64,000 nucleotides of DNA from Diphasiastrum complanatum (Eukaryota; Streptophyta; Lycopodiopsida; Lycopodiales; Lycopodiaceae), in assembly GCA_029204225.1 (NCBI GenBank), contig CM055100.1:61071841-61135840 (forward strand), written 5' to 3'. The position numbers were made by a program, and so were the translations under genes. A model generated the notes under the pieces. The model was not told where the DNA came from. It ran no database searches and was given only the letters and a program-made list of their open reading frames with translations. Of the stretch, positions 48,290-59,332 are shown piece after piece; the first letter of the stretch is position 1, and each line of letters begins with the position of its first letter.

Positions 48290-48560
48290 AATCTATGCTT
48301 AAGTCTAAAACTCGAAACATGAAAAATGAGAATTTGAAAACAAATCGGAAACATCGAAAAATTGAAAGAAATCTGACAAGGCAAAGACATTCGAAAAAAC
48401 CGAAGAAACTCGAAAAACATGATAAAACTGAAAAGACCTCGAAAACTTGAAAGGAACTCAGAAAAACTTGAAAACTTAGAAAAATGCGAAAAATTTATAG
48501 AATATGAAAGAACTTGAAAAAAAATTAAAAACTCGTAGCGAAAAACTCAAAACTCTTAGC
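48290..48560. repeat. A-rich degenerate repeat with CTCGAAAA words
   Basis: Words such as ACTCGAAAA, CTTGAAAA and CTGAAAAG recur about every 15-25 bases with no fixed period. It begins where the gypsy protease frame is lost. Confidence 0.5.
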
Positions 48561-49262
48561 ATAAACATTCCATTAGATTGTTTTTGCATCTAGCAGCCCA
48601 TTGCAACGGGAGAGCTGTTCCGCAAATATTCATGCTCTCTTCTCCGTTCGCATTCTCCATACTCCATCGCCCCCTTCATTTTAGGTCACGAAGGAGAAAA
48701 TCATATCCATCAATGATTTGGTGGAGATATCAAGGCTAGAGCAGGCTAGAGAGGATTCTATACCAAAATCGAGTTTTTTTGCATTTGTAGATTGGATCTT
48801 TTGTAGATCAAAACCCTATATAGGTTTATAAACTTGATCAATTTCGATTTTTGAGTTCACATACTGGATTTGGTCTATTTTTGGATCATAAGATCAGCCT
48901 AAGTGGTGGCTAATAGATTGCATATCAGATTTTCAGCATTTGCATGTAGATTTGGAATAATCAATTTTTTGTGATTTTGTCAAAACCCTAATTTTGATTG
49001 GATCTCTAGATAGTGAGGTTGCTGGATTTCATTTGAGTGTGTTTCAATCTTAGGAAGTGGCAAGAGTCATTATATTGAGGATAGATCATAGGTTGATCAA
49101 GATTTCATGATTCTATGTGTTGATTTGCTTGGTATAAGTGCTAGAAGAGAATTTTTGAGTAGTTTCAAATCTTTGTGATTTCTTTTGAAAACATTTGTTG
49201 TTGTCCAAAGGAGTGCTTTGTGCATTGAAATAGGTTGAAAGAGAAGATCAAGTCATTGCTAC
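48561..49262 (+). other. Leader of copia element 2, no LTR recognised
   Basis: T-rich sequence upstream of the gag start, with no ORF. By analogy with element 1 it should contain the leader, but no PBS or LTR boundary was identified. Confidence 0.4.
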
Positions 49263-49950
49263 ATGGCAACATCAAGTGGAGTCATGTTGGAAGCCAATGA
49301 TAGGCTTACCTCAAGTAAATACTCATTGTGGAAAGTGAGGATGGAATCACTTCTTGAGATGAATGACATTTTGGATATTGTTGTAGGTTTGGAGGAGAGA
49401 CCAGCAACACAACAAGAACAATTGAGGTACGATAAGAGGGCGGGCTCTACACATGATCAAGATGAATGTTACCAATGAGCTTCTCAAGGAAGTTGGTAAG
49501 TGTACTTCATCAAGTGAGGCTTGGGATTCATTGAAGAAGCTTTATGAATCCAAGTCTACTTCTAGAGTGTTGACTCTAAGAAGGAAAATCTTTTCTTGTG
49601 TGCAAAAGAATGAAGAAAGTCCAAGTACTTTTATTTTGAGGATGAAAGCATTGAATGATGAGTTGGCTTGCATTGATGAGAGCATTAAAGAATGAGAGCT
49701 TGTTTAAGTTATTCTTAATGGATTGTTGGATGCTTATGCTAACATTGTTCAAAGTCTTGCTATTCAAAGAACTTTGCCAAGTTTGATTGATTTTCAAGAG
49801 ATCTTGATCAATGAAGAATATAGGCTTCAAGTAAGAAGTGGATCTACATCGACACTTCAAGAGGAGGCTATGTTCACAAAGGGCAAAAACAAAAGTAAAT
49901 GGTCTCAAAAAGGAAGTTGGCAATTTGGAGCTAGTCAAGAGCATCAAAGG
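49263..49950 (+). pseudogene. Ty1-copia gag of element 2
   Basis: Closely related to the gag at 1822, with about two thirds of residues identical by eye. It has YSLWKVRMESLLEMND, NVTNELLKEVGKC, EAWDSLKKLYES, TLRRKIFS and QSLAIQRTLPSLIDFQEIL. A small deletion near 49442 shifts frame (resuming at 49453), and stops occur at 49693 and 49705. It lacks the zinc knuckle and everything after it: at about 49905 gag joins the shared unknown module. Same subfamily as element 1, with an additional internal deletion. Confidence 0.85.
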
Positions 49951-50450
49951 TGAGATAATTGGAAAAGATGTTATGGATCTGTTATTGAAGACTCAAGTAA
50001 GGTCAAAGGAGTAGCAAGAAAGTGTTGTTCAAGTTTATTTTACTTGTTCCATCTCATGTTTGAGCATTTTCATGTGGATGTGTGCAAATTGTCAAGATAT
50101 GGTAAAACTAGCTACATTGGTGAGCATCATTTTGATGCTGGATTTGTACTAGCATTCTTGGCTGGTTTTGTTGATGGAAATGAAACTATTGGAGGTTCAT
50201 TATATCACTCATCCAAAATCAAGTTCTCAAAGTGTTGAGCTACTTGATGCCAACATTTGGAGATTGTCAATTTTTGGTGAGTTCATGGTCATTTTGTTGT
50301 GTCAAGTAGATCTTGAAGATGGACTAGTAAAACTTGCTTGGTTTATGGAGACATGTGCTGCTGCTTTAGTATCGTGGATGTAATCACTTACTCATGGATT
50401 TCCAAGGCTTGATGGTTTCTTGTCGCAAGATGGAGATGGAGGCCCTTGAG
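49905..50450 (+). other. Second copy of unknown copia-associated module
   Basis: The part 49920-50150 parallels 4480-4740: GCTAGTCAAGAGCATCAAAGG, then ATGGATCTGTTATTGAAG, a CATGTTTGAGCATTTTCATG stretch and an LSRYGKTS motif. The part 50248-50425 parallels 3235-3415, with an FGE stretch then VDLEDGLV, METCAAALVSWM and HGFPRLDGF. The order of the two blocks is reversed relative to element 1. Stops break the frames. Confidence 0.55.
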
Positions 50451-50622
50451 ATGAGGTGATGTGGCGCACATGTTGGAGATCTCTCACACGATTGGCATTG
50501 CGGCGCTCTTTAAGGACTGTTGTCACACCCAAACATCATTGCTCATTATCAATGAATATGACCGTTTAAATGCTTTGATTGATGTGATGGTGATCCCTTT
50601 ATGAATCATAAGATCCTTTGAA

Positions 50623-52520
50623 TTGTGCCATTCCACCAAGCTGCCTTTTGTGCTAGAGCAAGAGGAGATGGATGCTACGACATCCAAGCGCGATCCAAGT
50701 TGGTTTGCAGAATACGTAGCTGGTAAGGGATGGGCAAGACTTAAATCCGCTAGTCTGTTGCTGTTTGTTGTGCAAGCATGGCCTGCTGCCATGCTGCAGG
50801 TCTTGGAACCTCTTGCAAATGGCTGCGATCAATCAAACTGGATGTTGAAAACAACTGACGAGAGAGTCAGAGTCCTCATTGTTGGCTGGATAGCAGATGC
50901 TTTGAAGCTCCCCTCTCATGGCAAGTTAGTGAAGAAATGACTTGATGATACAAAGGAGGCCGAAGCATTGAAGAAGTACTTTGGGGGTGAGAATCCAACC
51001 CCAGAGTCTGGATTTGCGCTTAAAAAGTGCCAGGATACCAATCTAATGTTGTTTCTGAATTGGGTGGCTGAGGTTTGCGGCACTTGGCGTGTTCATCCAA
51101 AGTTCTTGAGGGAGCACTGGTTCAGGCTGCAATTAATGTTTATAATGGCATCATTCTGAGTGGACACTTGAGTGGATAAAGAGAGACATCAGTCAGTTTG
51201 CCGCAGGGAAAGCAAGCGCTTAGAGATTGCCTTACCTCTAAATAAGATGGTTGTTGATTGGCTAAATCTACCTGTCTTTGAAGTAATTGATTATGGCCCA
51301 ATTGCGGTTAGAGATGACAATTGTCCGCAGACAGATACCGAAGTGCATGCCACAATTTAGATGCAAGATGACTCCCTACCACAGAAGTCTCGCATGAAGA
51401 CCATGAAGAAAAAGAAGCTACCAATCTGTTCCAAATCAAGGACTAAGCGGAAGACTACTAGTGCGGAGGTTAGTGCTGACAATGCTACTGATATATATTC
51501 GGACATCAGTACCCCTGTTCATGACTAAGAAGCAACATGAAGACGAAGTCTCTGCGCGCATTCCCGATAGTGTTGTGAATGTAGACGATGCTAGTGTGGA
51601 CGATCTGTCGGTAGAGCTTGCTGCCAACGCAGAGCCAAGGGAGACTATTGTTCCTGATTCTGTTAACATTCCTGCTGTTTTATTTGAACAGGTACCAGAG
51701 ACTACTCAGTGTCATTCTACACTTGAAGTTACTGAGCCTGAGCAGACTACTGTTGGAAATACGGGTGCTGAAGACTCACGGCCGCCTGGTTTCATAAAGA
51801 CATTAGTGGATGTTTGTGAAGGGTCACAGCCGCTGGCACGGGAGGCACTACAACATTTGGAAGCCGATATTTATGGTGAATGTGGACAAATTTGGTGACG
51901 TGCCGGGGAGCATTCCTGATAAGATACAGTCAGTACTCAGTACCCCTGCGACGTGCAACGAGTATTCTATGATTATGGTGACACCACACCGTAGGGTGTT
52001 CGATTGGAAACACTAGTGATGGTATCAATGGGTGATGTTGAACATTGGTTAGCAGCCAGATACATTGACATTGAGTGGGTCGACACTTGGATTGAAAGGA
52101 CTCCACTATTGAAACTACAGAGGAAGAAATGTTGAAAGACAACCTAGCGGCCAGTGAAGCTAAGCTGACATTGCTGAAGGCAGATAACATCAAACTGCGG
52201 GAGAAGCTATTGAGTGTTGAAGGACATCTGGCAGATGCCAAAGCTGAGTCATACCAGTTAGAGAGCGAGGTCCCTTACTACTTGCCGTTGCTGCACAAGC
52301 AACTCAATTAACAAGAGTAATCAACCAACAGACGACTTTGATGGAGGAGCTTACCAGACGCCTGGATGACGAGAGATTGAGATGCCGCCACAATGCTTAT
52401 GAGCTGTCAAAGCTCACAAATGAGAATGCCCATCTTAGAGCTGAATTGAAGGCATTAAGGAACCCTTCCGACAACGAGTGTCCAAGCTTGGTCACCCCAC
52501 GAATGAGAGCATACCCTTAA
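50623..52520 (+). pseudogene. Unknown ORF with C-terminal coiled coil, upstream of gypsy LTR
   Basis: Open pieces at 50623-50940, 50968-51159, 51172-51360, 51461-51898, 52129-52311 and 52338-52520 read as one decayed protein of about 600 residues. The N-terminal part has DPSWFAEYVAGKGWARLKS, DERVRVLIVGWIADALKLP and DTNLMLFLNWVAEVCGTW. A basic KTMKKKKLP segment and an acidic Val/Asp/Glu-rich middle follow. The end is a heptad-rich coiled coil (EAKLTLLKADNIKLREKLL; later ELSKLTNENAHLRAELKAL). It runs into the LTR at 52504, ending TPRMRAYP; the same peptide precedes the 3' LTR at 59333. It may be an extra ORF of a related element that shares this LTR. No family is recognised. Confidence 0.5.
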
Positions 52521-53221
52521 GTTGAGAGACTCTTTTTGGGGCACTTAAGGACGATGTCCTTAAGTGCGTGATGTGAATCGGCGAACACAATAGAGTAGTG
52601 CCATTTTGTAACCATTTTGTAACTGATAGCGTTTCATATCTTTTGCCCCTCCTGCGAGAGGGATGTTCATATATAGGCGCGTGAGCCTTCTTTTTACATA
52701 TCTAGTATCAGAGAGATAGGGAGTAAGAGCAGGAAAGTGAGGATCTGTGACACTATGTATCTTTACTCTTTGTTGATAATACAATAAAGGAAATTAAGCT
52801 CTTGCTTTGTTTTTGCACGTGCCACTTTGCTGTTTTCTATTGTGTTGATTGACAACTCTGATTACCCCTTCTTTTCCCTGCATGTGCATGATTAGATCTG
52901 TGCCAGGTTTGGTGATATAATTCTATGGATTCATATTGCATAATAATCCTATTCAACATCAAGTAACTTGCTCATAATAATGGCTACAATTATGATAGTG
53001 TGGAAATAGTGTAATCGGTTCCGACACCGGTTCCTGATAAATGGAATTTGGTAGTCATCAGAACTACTTTGTTGTTCATTGTCAGGACGGATCACTTGAG
53101 ATGTTTCAAAAGTGGACATCCCGAAGTTGATTATCTGTGGACTCTGAAATGAACCTTTATCATTTTGGTTGTGATCCGGTTGATCACTGGTATTGAAACA
53201 TGGCTCAGTTTATCTCCAACA
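52504..53221 (+). repeat. 5' LTR of dual-RNase H gypsy element
   Basis: A direct repeat of 59333-60067 with few differences, TGAGAGCATACCC to CCAACA. The sequences after the right ends differ, as expected for LTR/internal versus LTR/flank. Confidence 0.85.
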
Positions 53222-53245
53222 TTGGTGCGTCTTCCGGGAGGATGC
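53222..53245 (+). other. Putative primer-binding site
   Basis: TTGGTGCGTCTTCCGGGA directly follows the LTR. The TGGTGCG start suits a tRNA 3' end ending CGCACCA, but I could not assign the tRNA. Confidence 0.4.
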
Positions 53246-53579
53246 TCTATTGTGTCCTTCTGAATTCTTGTCAGTGCAAGGAGTTTGCATTTATCCTGCC
53301 GATTTGAGTTACAATTCAGTTTAATCACTCTTCTAATGGTAGACTGTGTTGATGTTTGATCAGCTTGATCCTATACATAAACCGCCAAGATCCCTTAAAG
53401 AGTTTAGAGCAATATTAACACCTATCTTTAGACATAGATATCTTCCTACAAGGAGCCGGGTCGGAAGCCTGGGTCTGTCAGATTTGCAATTCCCTTTTGA
53501 TTCTGTTAATGAGTTTGGTTCCAATTTAGAACCGCATCTTCTCTTGAGAGTCAACTTTTAGAGGGGACATCCTTTGTTG

Positions 53580-54495
53580 ATCATACTAAATTTGATACTG
53601 TTAAGCCGGATAATCCAGATAGAGAAGGTCTTGATGAGCAGTTTGAAGTAGATATCACAGAGGTCTCTAATAAGTCTATACACTCATCTGAACATCTTTC
53701 AGATGGACCTTCTGAACATCAATCTGAACACCCTTCTGTAAGTTCCATAAGAGTGGAAATGGCTGACCCCCCTAATGTGAGACAAGGAACACAAGCCATT
53801 AATGTATTGCCTATTGTTACAAAACCAAAATCGTTAAAACAACCTATGTCACAATTCTGGGCTATTGTGCAGGAAGACCCTGAGAAGCACGTGAATGACT
53901 TTTATAGATCTTGTCCTTGTTCTTTTATAGAATGCTGTTGTTCAGTGGTACTTTGTGTGGCGGTGCAAGTGATTGGTATTATCGGTTGGAGCCTCTTTTT
54001 ATCAACAACATGGAGAATTTCATTTCCATATTTCTGAGCTAATTTCAGATGCCAAAGTCTCGTGACCACCTGATTTATGCTTTGACTGGTAGCCGTCAGG
54101 AGAATTATGAAACCGTCAAGCAATACACTTGGCGTATCGAAGGAATGGCTAGGCAGTTTGGAACTTGCAAACCACCCGATGATTGGGTTGTGTCTCTGTA
54201 CCTGAAAGGACTCAGGAATGCAATCCAAATGGCTGTCAGACAATCAAATCCTCGTACTTTGGAGGAGGCTACTACCAGAGCATTGGATATCAAAAGTTTT
54301 ATGATTGCCACACAAGAGGTGGTGGCTATGGCAGAGGGACAATGTTCCCGATATCTTCCAGGCTCTGTTCCTGATTATATTTTTCTTAGAAATTGCCAGA
54401 CCAATGTACAGCTATGCACCGGTGGCTCCTATTCAACAAGTCATATAGCCAATCTTCCACAACGTTGTAGTACAATCACCCTTTATCAGGCTTGA
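53580..54495 (+). pseudogene. Gypsy gag of dual-RNase H element
   Basis: The leader frame at 53580-53760 carries an acidic Ser/Glu/His-rich stretch leading into MADPPNVRQGTQAINVLP. The capsid part is FWAIVQEDPEKHVNDFY, then after frameshifts at about 53920-54045 KSRDHLIYALTGSRQENYET, VKQYTWRIEGMARQF, VVSLYLKGLRNAIQMAV and RTLEEATTRALDIKSFM. This corresponds to the retrotransposon gag domain. It stops at 54493; stops and frameshifts continue to the knuckles. The short frame at 53346-53561 (DQLDPIHKPPRSLKEF) may be the very start of the protein. Confidence 0.75.
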
Positions 54496-54748
54496 CTCAC
54501 GAGCACTTCAATACGCACCTAATCAGAGCAATGCAAATGAATACTAGAAAACAGCTCCTCTCTATCGGGGACTTCCTAATGAAGTTGTTCCTTCTAGTAC
54601 TGGCACTGTTGACCAAGCTGGTTATAAATCTTCTGCTTCAAATATCCATGATATGGTGAAGAACTACATGGATATTTTGAATGAAAACATCAAGACCTTG
54701 ACAATGGATGTTAACTTCCTAAAATGGCAGCAAAACATTATTGGATAG

Positions 54749-55243
54749 CGAAAATCTGAGAAACCGAGTGAAGTGTCCTGTAGGTATTGCAAAGGTGCTC
54801 ACTTGACTAGAGACTGTCCCAACATCAAATGCACAGTTTGCAAGAAGAATGGACACTCCAGTGATAGGTGCTGGGTAAAGCTGAAGGCCGATAAGAAAGC
54901 AACTAATCAACATGGGCCCGAAAATCACAGAATCGTTGGGACTTCTACAGATCTGACAGAGCCGGTCAAAATCCTAAAGCGTGGCAACTCCTCTGAAGGT
55001 AGACATGTTACCTTGATCAATCTTGCTGATTTGAAAGCGGATCCAACCTGCCTGGTAATGACCAAAGCTCAGAAAGTAGCTACGGCCATTGGGAAGCAGC
55101 CCATACATGATGATCAACTACCTGTCGTTCAGGAAGAACTTGAACCAGAGCCTGCACTTGTACGAGTAGAAGACCCACAATCTAGTAATCCAAAGAAAAC
55201 GGTCAAGGTGGTGGATCCTCCACTTGGCAGGCGGACTTGGTAG
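54749..55243 (+). pseudogene. Gag nucleocapsid zinc knuckles and linker
   Basis: Two knuckles stand side by side: CRYCKGAHLTRDC (C-x2-C-x3-H-x4-C) and CTVCKKNGHSSDRC (standard C-x2-C-x4-H-x4-C). A charged linker with LINLADLKADPTC and Glu/Pro-rich sequence follows, ending at TW and a stop at 55241. These bind nucleic acid during packaging of element RNA. Confidence 0.85.
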
Positions 55244-55291
55244 AGAAGGGCAGTTATTGAAGATTATACACCTTTCAAACTTGTCAATCAG

Positions 55292-55870
55292 TTGAATGCT
55301 ACTAAAGTAGATATAAGTATGTTGCAGTTGTTGCAGAAATCACCCGCAATAAAGCGAGAACTGAGAGAGGCTCTACGTATCAGATGGCTTGACTCAAAGA
55401 AACCCGTGGTGGTGGATAGAGTCACTGACAACAACATTGAGCAAAATTGTCTAAAAGTTGATGTCATAATCGACGGATTGTTGGTCCGGAATGCTATTGT
55501 TGATGTTGGTGCAGCTGTGAATGTTATGAGCACGGATCTGGCAACTAAGCTAAACTTGAATGTTAAAGAAGGAGCTAATACCATGCTTAAGCTTGCTGAT
55601 AACTCCATGTTGAAGGCAGAAGGCGTTGTGTACACCCTACTAGTTAATGTTGCAAGAAAAACGGCTCACATTGACTTTCATATTGTGCGGATGTAGACTG
55701 GCAAGGAGGCGTATGAGATGTTGCTTGGTAGGCCATGGATCTGCAAGACAGAGTGTCTAGTTGACATACCTTCTGGATATTTGATATTCGGAAGGGGCAA
55801 GAAATGTGTGGTCGTACATGCTTACTTGGCAGTGAGAGGGCCTCTGTTTCTGAGAGTGATTGAGAGTCAG
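55292..55870 (+). pseudogene. Gypsy aspartic protease
   Basis: The region has LLQKSPAIKRELREAL, a KVDVIIDGLLVRNAIVDVG stretch in which the catalytic triplet appears as DVG instead of DTG/DSG, and then AAVNVMSTDLA. After a stop at 55694 it continues as EAYEMLLGRPWICKT, the conserved protease end, then decays. The Thr/Ser-to-Val change would impair the active site. Confidence 0.8.
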
Positions 55871-55878
55871 AGGACTCA

Positions 55879-56802
55879 ATGGACACTACCAGTGAAGACT
55901 CATCTACAAAGAATCCTCAAGTGTTGATGCTTGAACAATTTCAAGGAAGAGAACCTTTGGTGCATATCCGTGGTGCAAACATCATTAAGATCTACCAAGA
56001 GCTTCTCATTGGAACTCTTTTTGAATCCAATGAGAGACGCCTAATTACAGGCTTTTTGATCATTGCTACTGGAATTTTTGCTTGGACTTATGAAGATTTT
56101 AAAGGGATTCTACCTTCTCTGGTAATGCACCACATTCGTTTGAAAGAAGGTACTATATCTGTTAGAGAAAGACAGCGGTGGTTAGCCAACCACCTGATGA
56201 TGCTAGTCGCAGAGGAGATCAGGAAAATGCATGATGCGAGGCTGATCTTCCCGGTCTATAATACTGAATGGTGTTCGGCAATTGTGCCAAAAATGAAAAA
56301 GAGCGGCCAAGTCAGGATTTGTGTGGATTTCAAACCCCTTAACAAAGCAATTGTTAAGGATTATTATCCTCTGCCTTTCATTGATCGGATGTTTGAGCAG
56401 TTGGCGAGTAAGAGGATCTACACTTTCATGGATTGTTTTGCTGGTTATAACCAGATTGCAATCACTGTTGAGGATAAGCTCAAGACAACTTTCACTACCC
56501 CGTTTGGTACGTATGCATATCATGTTATGCCTTCATCGACTTACCAGAGGTTCATGAACAAAGCTTTTGGCAACTTGGTCTCTGATTCCACGAAGATTTT
56601 TATGGATGACATCTGTATAGCAACAAACACAATGGAGGAGCATGTGAAAGCATTGAAACTCTGCTTGTCAATTTGCAAGGCTAAATATATAGCTCCAAGT
56701 CACGGAAGCGCTTGTTTGAGGTGCCTTATGGGATCCTTTTGGGTCATGTCATCACTAAAGACGACATATCTACAGACTATGCCAAAGTTGAAAAGGTTAT
56801 AA
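55879..56802 (+). pseudogene. Gypsy reverse transcriptase
   Basis: An uninterrupted 307-codon frame. It contains FAWTYEDFKGILPSLVMHHI, EEIRKMHDARLIFPV, WCSAIVPKMKKSGQVRICVD, FKPLNKAIVKDYYPLPFID, TFMDCFAGYNQIAI, KTTFTTPFGTYAYHVMP and the catalytic FMDDICIATNT. Near 56710 the frame shifts out of the thumb/connection, which continues at 56712 in another frame. All main RT blocks are present, making this the best preserved enzyme domain in the window. Confidence 0.93.
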
Positions 56803-57290
56803 CGATGCTACCCCCGATTGATGTGAAAGAGGTTCATTCTTTCCTTGGTAGCGTTGGTTACTACCGGCGGTTTTTGAAAGATTATAGCAAGATTACATTA
56901 CCGTTAGTCCAGCTGCTTGCTAAGGATGCACCTTTTATCTGGACAGAGGAACACCAACATGTATTTGAATACTTAAAAAATTCACCTATCTAAAGCCACC
57001 TAATTGGATGCCGGATTTTCATTTGATAATAGCAGCAGAACCAGTGGCAATTAATTGTGCTTTGTTCCAAATGGGACACCCAGGCTTTTGCATCCAATAG
57101 CATTTGCTGGTGTAAAGTTGAAGGATGCTGAGATGCGGTATAGTTATGGTGAGCGAGTGTGCCTGGCTATACATTTTGGTGTCTGCAACTTCCGTCACTA
57201 TTTGACACAATGGCGTGTGATTATTTATGCTCTGAGCACTGCTATTAAGCTTATGCTCAATAGGCTACATCCGCTGATAGATTGATCAAA
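56712..57290 (+). pseudogene. Gypsy RT connection and first RNase H
   Basis: The frame 56712-56993 has GILLGHVITKDDISTDYAKV, VKEVHSFLGSVGYYRRFLKD, YSKITLPLVQLLAKDAPFIW and ending HVFEYLKN. After a stop the RNase H region follows in fragments: PDFHLIIAAEPVA, LHPIAFAGVKLKDAE, YGERVCLAIHFGVCNFRHYL and QWRVIIYA. These give the gypsy-type RNase H order, but the catalytic first Asp is not visible. Confidence 0.8.
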
Positions 57291-57599
57291 TGGCTGGTGA
57301 TTTTGGAGGAGTTTGATTATGAGTTCCAGTCCAAGCCACCCAAGGCTAGTAATCTACTTGACTGCCTATGCGAATATAGCTTACAAGAGCAGGAGTTGGA
57401 TGATTGTAAATATCAATCAGACAACGTTGTTGTTGGACAAAGAAGTTGATAATAATCTATTTTGACTTGATACTGAAGTAGTTCCTCAGTGGTACCAGAT
57501 CTTAGCTAAATATCTGACTTCCTTAGAATTGTTGAAGGGCCTTAACAAAGCAGAAAAAAAAGAAGATTAGATTACAGGCTTTACGTTTCAAAGTCATTG

Positions 57600-58726
57600 A
57601 TGGGAGACTCTATCGGAAAAGCATTGAAGGCATCTATCAGAGATGTGTCTTACCAGTCGAGACTCCTTTTATCATGGAAGAATGCCATGATTCGGCATGC
57701 GGTGGCCATTTCGCAGGTGATACCACTGCTCAAAAAATTTTGAGAGCATGATATTGGTGGGCTACGCTATTCAAAGACTGTCATGACTATTGTATGAGAT
57801 GTGATGTCTGGGTTGGCCATGTTGACAAGCGAATAAGAATTCTGATAACACTGAAAACATAGTTACCATCGAGAAGTGGGACATTGACTATGTTGGTCCC
57901 ATTAAGCCCTCCTCTATCGGCCAGAAGAGCTGTATCATTGTTGCAATATACTATTTTACCAAGTGGGTTGAAGCAAAGGTGGTGAAACGAGATATTGCAG
58001 CAGAGATAGCCAAGTTCCTGATGGAAAACGTTGTATGCTGTTTTGGAATCCCACGAGAGCTGGTGTCCGATAGAGGCACTCACTTTTTAAATAAGATGAT
58101 ACAAGATTTGACAAAAAGACTAGCTATCATGCATAATAAAACGACGCCATACAACTCGCAGACAAACGGCCAGGTTGAGAGCACCAATAAGAAGCTGGTG
58201 GATATTGTCAAGAAAACAGTCTCCAGTAGCAAGCGATTGGGATTCAAAGATGCCAATGGCTATTTGGGCCTACAACATAGCTTTCAAAACCAGTACTGGG
58301 CAGTCCCCTTTCTTTCTGATCTATGGTACTGAAAGTGTCTTACCTATTGAAATTGAATTGGAGACGTTAAGGTTCTCCCAAGATCATGATCTGCCTTTTG
58401 AACTGTCCGTTGAGCATCGACTTTTAATGCTAAGCAAGTTGGATGAAAAGCATACTAGAGCGCTATTGCAAATAGAAAGAAATAAAAGGTGGACCAAACA
58501 GTTGCATGACCTAAAGGCCAAACGGTATCAGTTCCGAGTCAGACAATTGGTGCTGTTTTATGATGCCAGGAGAGAACTTTTTCCTAGTAAGCTGATGCCC
58601 ATCTGGTTGGGACCATATGTTCTGAAGAAGGTCTCCCGGAACAATACAGTTATATTATGTGATATGGAGGGCCGTTATATGGCCACACCAGTTAATATCA
58701 ACAAAATCAAACCGTATTATGCATGA
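57600..58726 (+). pseudogene. Gypsy integrase
   Basis: The zinc-binding part has EECHDSACGGHFAGDTTAQK and DYCMRC (His-His-Cys-Cys). The core shows WDIDYVGPIKP (first Asp), IYYFTKWVEAKVV, GIPRELVSDRGTHF (second Asp) and YNSQTNGQVESTNK (Glu). Frame changes occur near 57830 and 58250. The C-terminal part (58250-58726) has WAYNIAFKTSTGQSPFFLIY, VLPIEIELETLR, QLHDLKAKRYQFRV and FPSKLMPIWLGPYVLKKV. No chromodomain is seen. It ends at 58724-58726, overlapping the next frame. Confidence 0.9.
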
Positions 58727-59254
58727 TGATACAATCAAATCAAGAAATGATGCAAGTTGTCAGGCATGCTAGTTTATGGTTTGATGGCGGTAGTAGAATG
58801 CATGGTACTATTGGAGTTGTACTGAAGGATGATGCTGGTATGCTGATAGCTCACTCGGATGTTTGTCTTGGCAAACATTACACCTGTAATTCGGCGGAAG
58901 CTAAGGCTTTGATAGCCGGATTGAGGATATCTGACCAAAAAACAGATAACTCACCAATCAATATTCGGTGATTCTGCTCTGATTTGTAATTTGTCTACTC
59001 GATTATGGACTGTTAAGAATCCTATCCTGATAGTTTATGTTAAGGAAATACAAAGGTTGATGGACCTATTTACTTCTGTTACGGTATCTCATATACAACG
59101 ACAATATAACAGTGAAGCAGACTGGTTGGCTAGTCAGGCTTTTGACCAGGATATGTTTGGAAGGGAAAAAGGCCCCTTTTTCTTAAATATTTTGGGTAAA
59201 AATCCAACTACTAGGTCCTACAAAAATTGCCTTATCAGGATAATTGATGGGTAG
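58723..59254 (+). pseudogene. Second RNase H (archaeal/plant type) downstream of integrase
   Basis: The frame starts at 58723, overlapping the integrase stop. It has SLWFDGGSRMHGTIGVVLKD (Asp active-site start), then YTCNSAEAKALIAGLRI (Glu). After a frameshift near 58965 comes the GDSALICNLSTR segment (third Asp), KNPILIVYVKEIQRLMDLF, VTVSHIQRQYNSEADWLASQ (fourth Asp, 'N.EAD.LA'). This fits the archaeal-type RNase HI added to the Tat branch of Ty3-gypsy. As I recall, in Tat it usually sits between the first RNase H and integrase, so its place after integrase is notable. Confidence 0.8.
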
Positions 59255-59332
59255 AACCTTGGAGTTCCAACCTTACCCATAAGGGTGCTTAACCCCGTGG
59301 TATCTTACAATAAAGGTATCTTACCCCAAGAA

